From DRVV01 sp038868255 (GTDB lineage: Archaea > Thermoproteota > Bathyarchaeia > Bathyarchaeales > Bathycorpusculaceae): a stretch of 6,370 bases of DNA. Of the stretch, positions 1-5,082 are shown in pieces. The translations under genes and the position numbers were made by a program. Each line of letters begins with the position of its first letter. Within the stretch, counting starts at the first letter, position 1. The stretch is from contig JAWCTJ010000076.1 in assembly GCA_038868255.1 (NCBI GenBank), positions 1-6,370 on the forward strand, read 5' to 3'. The notes below the pieces were generated by a model. The model worked only from the letters and a program-made list of their open reading frames with translations, was not told the DNA's origin and searched no databases.

Positions 1-876
1 AAACAAAAGCTAACATTGGCGTTAATTCTAACATGCATTCTCATTGAAACAATACTTGCATACGACATTGTCAGGGGCTCTTCTGAAACATTAGCGCTTT
101 GGCATATGGATGAAATCTACACGTCGGAAGCATCTGGGAAAGATACCTTCGCAATTTTAGGCGGAAATCCGCCTCCAACACTTGTTGAAGGAAAATTCGG
201 CAAAGCACTAAGTTTTGATGGTGAAAATTTTTTGTACGTTCAGATGACCCCAAGCCTATACGCTCCTGAAGAAGTCACCCTTGAAGCATGGATTTACATT
301 AACTCGTTTAAAGACGTAGAGTATAATAACATCATAGCTATAGCCTATCGAGCTGGTTTAGAGTGGCAATCAGTAACACGAATATGCGGAATAGCCCTAA
401 AGCCAAGTCAACATCCCGGAAAAGGCTTCCTTAGAGGTTATGTTTACACGGATAGAGAGCACTTTAATGAAATAATGACCACAGAGCCGCTTATACCCTC
501 AAATAAGTGGATTCATGTAGCGTTCACACGCAGTTTGTCTACTGGAATGCACTTATACGTCGACGGAAAGGAGGTTGATGTCAAAGTCACACAAGGTGTG
601 CGGAATCCAAGAGGCAACATAATTATGGGAACGGAAATCTTTTTTGGACACGATGCTGAGATCATCATAGATGAACCGAGGATGTGTGATGTCGCCTTGG
701 ATCCGTCGCAATTACTCTTAAAGGGCACGTTGGAGCTTGCAGTGTCCCGCACAGAAATAGACATCGGGTCGAACATGCTGCTGGCAATAACGATAGCAGC
801 TGTGGCTTTTGCAGCCGCATGGCTTCTACGCAGGGTTATACAGACATGGGGGATGAGCTCAAGATCTAAAGAATGA
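1..876 (+). CDS. LamG-like (concanavalin A fold) surface protein with C-terminal membrane anchor, 5' end missing
   Basis: The frame is open to the left edge. The first possible start in the window is TTG at 16, but codons 1-5 (KQKLT) in front of a hydrophobic run ending ILA read as the inside of a signal peptide, so the true start probably lies upstream. Numbering from the TTG, residues about 25-240 form one LamG-like jelly-roll domain. Hallmarks are LALWHMDE near the start, GKFGKALSFDG (59-69), VTLEAWIYI (87-95), WIHVAFT (165-171), MHLYVDGKEV (178-187) and IIIDEPRM (216-223). Residues 254-275 are a single transmembrane helix followed by a short basic tail, so the domain should sit outside the cell, anchored at its C-terminus. 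LamG-like domains in surface proteins commonly bind glycans or other proteins; the ligand here is unknown. No catalytic domain is visible. The next gene lies 99 bases downstream. Confidence 0.85.
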   Translation, partial: KQKLTLALILTCILIETILAYDIVRGSSETLALWHMDEIYTSEASGKDTFAILGGNPPPTLVEGKFGKALSFDGENFLYVQMTPSLYAPEEVTLEAWIYINSFKDVEYNNIIAIAYRAGLEWQSVTRICGIALKPSQHPGKGFLRGYVYTDREHFNEIMTTEPLIPSNKWIHVAFTRSLSTGMHLYVDGKEVDVKVTQGVRNPRGNIIMGTEIFFGHDAEIIIDEPRMCDVALDPSQLLLKGTLELAVSRTEIDIGSNMLLAITIAAVAFAAAWLLRRVIQTWGMSSRSKE

Positions 877-925
877 ATTGAACGAGAAAAGATGTCGCTT
901 AACCATGCTATCATGAAATTACCCG

Positions 926-950
926 TAAATTATTAATTTTTTAGTTAATT
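926..950 (+). promoter_or_regulatory. Probable TATA-box region of the radical SAM gene at 976
   Basis: An A/T-only block holds two TATA-like cores, TTATTAAT near 930-937 and TTAGTTAATT at 941-950. At the usual archaeal distance of about 26 bases from TATA centre to start site, they would place transcription starts near 959 or 972, giving a very short leader or an almost leaderless mRNA for the ATG at 976. No good purine-rich BRE is visible, so the exact box is uncertain. Confidence 0.4.
937..942 (+). terminator. T-tract, possible archaeal terminator of the LamG gene
   Basis: A run of six T lies 60 bases past the stop codon of the LamG-like gene. Archaeal RNA polymerase commonly terminates at such U-tracts without a hairpin. 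The same A/T-rich stretch could equally be part of the promoter of the next gene, so the assignment is weak. Confidence 0.3.
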
Positions 951-977
951 ATGGAAACGCAGTGAAAGTGTTTCCAT
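951..977 (+). repeat. Perfect 8-bp inverted repeat spanning the start codon of the radical SAM gene
   Basis: ATGGAAAC (951-958) and GTTTCCAT (970-977) are exact reverse complements separated by 11 bases. The right arm includes the first two bases of the ATG at 976. The position, just downstream of the TATA region and across the expected transcription start, is where archaeal repressors usually bind. In RNA, if transcribed from near 951 or upstream, the same arms could form a hairpin that hides the start codon. The repeat is observed directly; either role is inference. Confidence 0.5.
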
Positions 978-2151
978 GGTTGATATTAGGCTTAAACTTT
1001 TTGAAATACTGCTGAGACAAAAAATCCTAGGAGAGGGACTCAAGGGAAAATATCTAACACCGCAAGTTGTGTCATACTCAGTTACAAGAGCATGTAACCT
1101 TAAATGTCCACACTGCCATGCTGATGCTCAAAATGCTGAACCTAACGAACTTACATTAGAAGAGGCCAAGTCAGCGGTAGATGAAATGGCTGTCTTAGAA
1201 AGTGAGGTATTAATCTTTAGCGGGGGGGAGCCTCTTTTAAGGAAGAATTTTGTGCTAAAATTGGCAGAATATTGTAGCGACTTTGGGATAATAACTGCAA
1301 TGCTAACTAACGGCACACTCATTGATTCTAAAACAGCTTTAGAACTTAAAGATGCTGGAATGCTTGCTGTTGGAATACCCATAGATTTTGCTACACCGAA
1401 GCAACATGATGAATTTCGAGGTGTGCCAGGAGCTTTTAATAAGGCCGTTAAAGCCATTAAAGCATGTCTTGATGCTGATTTAAAAGTCGTAGTTACAACC
1501 ATGGCGTTAAGAGAGAACATCTATGAAATACCTAAGCTGATTAACTTATTTGATGAATTAGGTGTTGATAACGTTGTTCTTTATGATTTCTTGCCTATTG
1601 GTCGTGGAAGAGAACTTGCCAGCGTTGGCATGTCACAAGAACAATGGACTGAAATGCTGGACTACATTCGCAAAATACAGGAGGAAATGGGCATTTTATT
1701 TCTAGTTTCAGGTGGAGAACCTCTCTATCCAGGTTTAATATTAGAGCTGCACAAACAATGGGAAACAAGTCCCCCTGACAAGTTTCTCAGACCGTTTTTG
1801 ATCCATTCAAGGGTAGGATGCCACGCTGCTATCCACTACTTCAGTCTACGATCTAACGGGGATGTTTACCCATGCCCCTTCATGCATATAAGCGCTGGCA
1901 ACATTAGGGAGCATAGTCTCACGGAAATCTGGTATAACTCGAAACTGTTCACAACGCTAAGACAGAGATCATTACTTAAGGGAAAATGCGGGAGCTGCGC
2001 ATACCGTGAAAATTGCGGAGGATGCAGAGCTAGAGCCTATATCCAAACAGGCGATTATATGGAGTCAGATCCCAATTGCCCACTAGAGTTACTTTCGAAA
2101 AAGCGCATCAATTTATCCTCTATAGAATGTTTTGGATTATGCGTAGGATGA
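976..2151 (+). CDS. Radical SAM/SPASM enzyme, AhbC/AhbD/NirJ-like (possible tetrapyrrole biosynthesis)
   Basis: This 391-residue protein carries the radical SAM cluster motif CX3CX2C at C40, C44 and C47, which binds the [4Fe-4S] that cleaves S-adenosylmethionine, and the SAM-contacting SGGEP motif at 82-86. The C-terminal SPASM domain should bind auxiliary clusters. Its cysteines are C282, C300, C338, C341, C347, C350 and C368 (CX17C, then CX2CX5CX2C-X17-C), with the CGGCRARAY and TGD...DPNC signatures typical of AhbC, AhbD, NirJ and PqqE relatives. Ahb enzymes convert siroheme derivatives to heme in archaea and sulfate reducers, so heme synthesis is the leading guess, but peptide modification by a SPASM enzyme cannot be excluded. 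No precursor peptide gene is visible nearby. After SPASM there is a tail of about 23 residues with a CX3C pair (C385, C389). ATG 976 is the only usable start: TAA at 946-948 is in frame upstream with no start codon between. The enzyme should be cytoplasmic. Confidence 0.88.
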   Translation: MVDIRLKLFEILLRQKILGEGLKGKYLTPQVVSYSVTRACNLKCPHCHADAQNAEPNELTLEEAKSAVDEMAVLESEVLIFSGGEPLLRKNFVLKLAEYCSDFGIITAMLTNGTLIDSKTALELKDAGMLAVGIPIDFATPKQHDEFRGVPGAFNKAVKAIKACLDADLKVVVTTMALRENIYEIPKLINLFDELGVDNVVLYDFLPIGRGRELASVGMSQEQWTEMLDYIRKIQEEMGILFLVSGGEPLYPGLILELHKQWETSPPDKFLRPFLIHSRVGCHAAIHYFSLRSNGDVYPCPFMHISAGNIREHSLTEIWYNSKLFTTLRQRSLLKGKCGSCAYRENCGGCRARAYIQTGDYMESDPNCPLELLSKKRINLSSIECFGLCVG

Positions 2152-2156
2152 TTGAA

Positions 2157-2169
2157 AAAGGTAACCTTT
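2157..2169. repeat. Short perfect palindrome AAAGGT-A-ACCTTT
   Basis: Six-base arms flank a single central base, five bases past the stop codon of the radical SAM gene and about 40 bases upstream of the TATA box of the next gene. The loop is too short for an RNA hairpin, so a dimeric DNA-binding protein site is the more natural reading, if it has a function at all. Thirteen bases is short enough for chance. Confidence 0.25.
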
Positions 2170-2202
2170 AACCAATTCCTCATTAATTGATCACTTGAGG
2201 CT

Positions 2203-2220
2203 GAAAAACCTTATATAAAA
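2203..2220 (+). promoter_or_regulatory. Archaeal promoter (BRE plus TATA box) of the NqrB/RnfD-ferredoxin gene
   Basis: TTATATAA at 2211-2218 is a near-consensus archaeal TATA box, preceded by an A-rich purine stretch (GAAAAA from 2203) that suits a TFB recognition element. The expected start site is near 2240, giving a leader of about 30 bases before ATG 2271. This implies the gene is transcribed separately from the radical SAM gene upstream. Confidence 0.65.
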
Positions 2221-2255
2221 TCAGCAGACATCCCAATAAACAAGGTTGAAACGTG

Positions 2256-2270
2256 GGAGTTTGACTGGAG
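2256..2270 (+). promoter_or_regulatory. Two GGAG ribosome-binding candidates before ATG 2271
   Basis: GGAG occurs at 2256-2259, 11 bases before the ATG, and again at 2267-2270, touching the ATG. Neither has ideal spacing; the first is the more plausible Shine-Dalgarno site. An in-frame TGA at 2262-2264 rules out any start upstream and so supports ATG 2271. Confidence 0.4.
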
Positions 2271-3611
2271 ATGTCCAAACCAAAAGAATATTCGCAAATG
2301 ACAAAGGACAAATTGATGACTTACACATTCTTCGCGCTGGCAATCCTCGCAGCGGTCACGTCTGCCTTGTGGTGGCCCGTCACATGTAAAGAATGGTCTT
2401 TAGGGCTTACTTTGGTGGCATCCTGCATCATCGCAGTGATAGTTGCAGTGGTCCTCGACTACCTTCTCTCCATGGTAATGAAGGACAAAGGCCCACGCAA
2501 CACAATGTCGGCAGCAGTTTTCGGCTTGATCGTTGCACTATCATATTCCCTTGGAATACCAGCCATGGCAAATGTTGAGGTTCTGCCGCTTGCAGCGCCA
2601 GAAGCCTTCACATACGTCGCTGTGATATCCGCGGTTGGATTGGTCATCTTTAAGAAGCTCCAAGGTCTCTTGGGTAGAAAGTATGTGAATCCTGCTGCAG
2701 CAGCGAAGCTCCTTGTTCTCCTCCCGTTCCTATACTACGTTTTAATACCATCGGATCATGTGAGCTACATACCGACAATGGCAGCACCTCTAAACTATGA
2801 TGGCTTGAACTCCTTCGCAAGTTACTTACAATCATGCTTTGGAAATCCAACCCTCCTTATGGAGGGCGCCTATGCTCTTCCGCCCTCACCCTCTGACTTG
2901 TTCTGGACTATGTTTGTTGGAAAGTATCACGGATGGCCTGGCGGTGCTTCAAGCCTTGCAGTGATCATCGTTGGAATATGCTTTTTCATAATAGCCCGTA
3001 AATATGTCAAGTGGAAGATTACATTATCGTATCTAATAACTACGACAATAATGTCGCTAATTATGACCGGAGTATATGGTGGAGATGCAGTTCTTAGACT
3101 TATGTTCCACGTGTTCGCCGGAAGCTCAATCTTCTTAGCCTTCTTCATGGCGACTGATCCAGCAACTACGCCGTTAACCAAACGTGGACAATGCATCTTC
3201 GGCATAGGGCTCGGCGTTTTAACAGTTCTTATGCAGACTTACATGAATTTCCTCGGAGGCTCAATACTGGCTTTGATCATAATGAATTTAACCTCGCCAA
3301 TGTTGGACAAAGTTGGAATACAAAAGCCCAGCGAGACAAAAGTGGAGAAAAAGCTTCCAAAGGCCCAAACATTTGAAACAATAAAAACATATCAGTGCAT
3401 GCGATGCGGTGCATGTATGGTAGCCTGCACTCACAATCTAAGCCCAGCTTTAATAATGGAAGCCTTTAACAAAGGGAACACTGAAGCTCTGACAAAGCTA
3501 AGGGCAGATCTCTGTGATGGTTGCGGAAACTGCACATTCGTATGTCCCTCAAGGATAGATGTTAGGAACTTCACGTTAAGAGCTAAAGCCTCCTTGCGCA
3601 CAAGAAGCTGA
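2271..3611 (+). CDS. NqrB/RnfD-family membrane protein fused to RnfC-like 2x[4Fe-4S] ferredoxin domain
   Basis: The 446-residue protein has about ten hydrophobic helices between residues 16 and 345, as expected for NqrB/RnfD, the flavin-bearing membrane subunit of Na+-translocating NADH:quinone reductase and Rnf complexes. Family hallmarks are the NPAA motif at 140-143, MATDPATTPLTKRGQ at 293-307 and the closing helix pair GIGLGVLTVL and LIIMNLTSPMLD. After a charged linker (346-372) comes a dicluster ferredoxin with C376, C379, C382, C386 and C415, C418, C421, C425. Its spacing and the LSPALIMEAF segment between the clusters resemble the C-terminal domain of RnfC. By family topology this domain is cytoplasmic, so the likely role is passing electrons from a soluble donor across or into the membrane, perhaps with ion transport. 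The usual covalent FMN motif (DGxSGAT) is replaced by DGLNSFAS at 177-184. No other Rnf/Nqr subunits are adjacent. The fold is secure; the electron partners are unknown. Confidence 0.88.
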   Translation: MSKPKEYSQMTKDKLMTYTFFALAILAAVTSALWWPVTCKEWSLGLTLVASCIIAVIVAVVLDYLLSMVMKDKGPRNTMSAAVFGLIVALSYSLGIPAMANVEVLPLAAPEAFTYVAVISAVGLVIFKKLQGLLGRKYVNPAAAAKLLVLLPFLYYVLIPSDHVSYIPTMAAPLNYDGLNSFASYLQSCFGNPTLLMEGAYALPPSPSDLFWTMFVGKYHGWPGGASSLAVIIVGICFFIIARKYVKWKITLSYLITTTIMSLIMTGVYGGDAVLRLMFHVFAGSSIFLAFFMATDPATTPLTKRGQCIFGIGLGVLTVLMQTYMNFLGGSILALIIMNLTSPMLDKVGIQKPSETKVEKKLPKAQTFETIKTYQCMRCGACMVACTHNLSPALIMEAFNKGNTEALTKLRADLCDGCGNCTFVCPSRIDVRNFTLRAKASLRTRS

Positions 3612-3634
3612 CATGCGCCAAAATACCCCCTCCA

Positions 3635-3639
3635 TTTTT
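3635..3639 (+). terminator. T-tract terminator candidate after the NqrB/RnfD-ferredoxin gene
   Basis: Five T follow the stop codon by 23 bases inside the 42-base gap between two convergent genes, just after a C-rich stretch. This fits an archaeal U-tract terminator. On the opposite strand only a run of four T (complement of 3650-3653) directly follows the beta-helix gene, so that side is weaker. Confidence 0.35.
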
Positions 3640-3653
3640 ATTGAAACCTAAAA

Positions 3654-5021
3654 TCATCCATATTGTCCATATGCGGAAATCTTAACAGAAACCTTCGAAT
3701 CCTTCGCTGTTGATTTTGCGTCAACAACTAAAGCGAGAATTGCATGCCTAGTTGGCCAAATTTCCAACCATTCCTCGTTTCCCAGCCAGAGGCTTTCAGA
3801 TTTGTTAAATCTTATCTCAAGATGCTTTGAATAGTTGCCATCAATGAACTTCAATCTAAGCCGCACGTAGACAACCTCACCTTCAGAGAAGTTGCCCTCG
3901 ACCTGCAATTTAACATTCAAAGATGAAATTGCCAAGGAAAGATGGGGAATAGCTCCAATCTCATAGGCATTACTGTAACTGTTGCCCAGTCCGACTGGAA
4001 TGTTCACGTCAACAACTTTGAAAGAGCCACCAGCAGCATACACCCATTTGCCATGCGGATTGAAAATGCATCCGCTTAGATTTCCACAAAATACCACGCC
4101 GTGCCCTAAGATTGGAGGATCGCAATACTCACCTAACTTCATACCGTAAATGCTTTGTGGATCAATTGCAAAAGACTCAAAAACAACATTCTGCAATATA
4201 GTGTTAAGCATGCTTCCCTCAACAAAAATTCCAGTTTGATTGAATTCTGAAACAGCACCCATCCAAAATCTTGCATTTTGAATCAAACCTTCATTAAAGT
4301 CTGCGTTTGGCTCAACATGTACACCAATAGCGCCTTCATTTCTCAATTCGAAGTAACATTGTTTTATTTCAGTATTCGCATAAGATTTTGTCCCATTATT
4401 TTCGGGCGTTTTAAAAACTATGCCTCTTCTTAAGGGATCTATGAAGTAACAATGTTCGATAGCCGTACACTCAGTCCAGCCATTAGAATTTATCACGGTT
4501 ATGCCATCAACAGGGTTTATGAATATGCAGTCCCTTATTATTGTCATAAAGGAATTCTCTATTATTAAACCCCCATTCGCTATTGTTAAGCCCTCTATCT
4601 GATTATGTTTGGAGTTTTCCCATGATTCCCCACGTATAATTATCGTGTGACCATTTAGATTTAACTTCGCCCCATTACTCAGAATTTTCACGCTTGCAAG
4701 GTTCTCCAATAAAATGTCGCCAGTCACATTGTATTCAGCTCTCTGTATGAACACTCTCAAATTGTCCTTTCTCAGCATGTAATTTATGATCTGTGTAAAA
4801 TTTTGTCCAGTAAAGTCAAGTTTGCCGCTAACACCATTCTTAACTTTTATTATACCATCATCCATGTAGACTACATAATCGTAATCTTCAGTGTAACTAA
4901 CATCTCTAAAAAGCAGATATTGATTTATGTTCCAGAAGATGGAGCTTGTAGCAATTGCGATTAAGAAAATCGCGACGTATTTCGCGAAGTCTTTAAGTTT
5001 GGCCAAGAGCACCACCAACAT
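3654..5021 (-). CDS. Membrane-anchored parallel beta-helix (pectate-lyase-fold) surface protein
   Basis: The 455-residue protein starts with a short basic stretch and one hydrophobic helix (about 15-37), an uncleaved signal anchor or signal peptide. Residues 45-85 carry a small domain (YDYVVYMDDGIIKVKNG, then GKLDFTGQNFTQIINYML) that in archaeal and viral surface proteins often precedes a beta-helix. From about 86 to 340 short beta-strand repeats with recurrent I/V, N and G positions (NGHTIII, IEGLTIANGGLIIENS, IIRDCIFINPVDGITVINS, IEHCYFIDP, IKQCYFELR) indicate a right-handed parallel beta-helix. The last 100 residues look like a separate beta-sandwich. Eight N-X-S/T sequons (N74, N98, N209, N261, N314, N377, N396, N406) fit an N-glycosylated archaeal exoprotein. 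No clear pectate-lyase or other catalytic set is visible, so polysaccharide binding or cleavage is only possible. ATG 5021 is chosen because an in-frame TAA lies a few codons upstream. It is convergent with the gene on its left and divergent from the radical SAM gene on its right. Confidence 0.82.
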   Translation of the reverse strand: MLVVLLAKLKDFAKYVAIFLIAIATSSIFWNINQYLLFRDVSYTEDYDYVVYMDDGIIKVKNGVSGKLDFTGQNFTQIINYMLRKDNLRVFIQRAEYNVTGDILLENLASVKILSNGAKLNLNGHTIIIRGESWENSKHNQIEGLTIANGGLIIENSFMTIIRDCIFINPVDGITVINSNGWTECTAIEHCYFIDPLRRGIVFKTPENNGTKSYANTEIKQCYFELRNEGAIGVHVEPNADFNEGLIQNARFWMGAVSEFNQTGIFVEGSMLNTILQNVVFESFAIDPQSIYGMKLGEYCDPPILGHGVVFCGNLSGCIFNPHGKWVYAAGGSFKVVDVNIPVGLGNSYSNAYEIGAIPHLSLAISSLNVKLQVEGNFSEGEVVYVRLRLKFIDGNYSKHLEIRFNKSESLWLGNEEWLEIWPTRHAILALVVDAKSTAKDSKVSVKISAYGQYG

Positions 5022-5028
5022 CTTTGCG

Positions 5029-5066
5029 ATTAAGCATTAACAGCTTTATTTAATATTAAGCCTTAA
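5029..5066. repeat. Imperfect 12-bp direct repeat in the divergent promoter region
   Basis: ATTAAGCATTAA at 5029-5040 and ATTAAGCCTTAA at 5055-5066 differ at one position and lie 26 bases apart, start to start, flanking the TATA region shared by two divergent genes. A perfect 10-bp palindrome TTAATATTAA (5050-5059) overlaps the second copy. They could be paired regulator sites, but the A/T-rich composition makes chance likely. Confidence 0.3.
5042..5056 (-). promoter_or_regulatory. TATA box of the beta-helix gene, probably giving a leaderless mRNA
   Basis: Read on the minus strand, this stretch is ATATTAAATAAAGCT, with a TATA-like core centred near 5047. That is 26 bases upstream of the A of ATG 5021, exactly the usual archaeal TATA-to-start distance, so transcription may begin at or next to the start codon. 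The absence of a Shine-Dalgarno sequence before the ATG agrees. Confidence 0.5.
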
Positions 5067-5074
5067 ATTTTATT

Positions 5075-5079
5075 AGGAG
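5075..5079 (+). promoter_or_regulatory. AGGAG Shine-Dalgarno candidate for the radical SAM gene at 5083
   Basis: AGGAG ends only three bases before GTG 5083, closer than usual, but it is the best ribosome-binding match in the region. An in-frame TAG at 5080-5082 immediately precedes the GTG, so no earlier start exists. The alternative is ATG 5137 (codon 19), which lacks an SD but lies downstream of a TATA-like TTTATAT at 5094-5100. Confidence 0.45.
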
Positions 5080-5082
5080 TAG

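Noticed and set aside
16..18. TTG at 16 as the true start of the LamG-like gene
   Set aside because: The upstream codons K-Q-K-L-T continue a plausible signal peptide and the frame is open to the edge, so the gene is better treated as partial.
513..914. Minus-strand open frame of 133 codons opposite the LamG gene
   Set aside because: It covers the LamG and anchor region in antisense and has no domain-like features; the plus frame has clear LamG motifs.
877..975. A RiPP precursor peptide for the radical SAM/SPASM enzymes
   Set aside because: The short gaps (877-975, 2152-2270, 5022-5082) hold no convincing small gene with a ribosome-binding site; only a four-codon frame at 951 was seen.
1128..1520. 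Minus-strand open frame of 130 codons inside the first radical SAM gene
   Set aside because: It is antisense to a strongly conserved region (C47 to the barrel) and low-complexity Ser/Ala-rich, typical of a shadow frame.
2177..2199. CCTCA...TGAGG inverted repeat as a terminator hairpin
   Set aside because: Arms are only five bases with a 13-base loop and no following T-tract, so it is not distinguishable from chance.
2927..3205. Minus-strand open frame of 92 codons inside the NqrB/RnfD gene
   Set aside because: It is antisense to transmembrane helices and the conserved TDPATTP motif; hydrophobic complement frames often stay open.
2271..3611. A full Rnf or Nqr operon
   Set aside because: Only the D/B-type membrane part and an RnfC-like ferredoxin domain are present, in one gene; the neighbours are unrelated to Rnf subunits.
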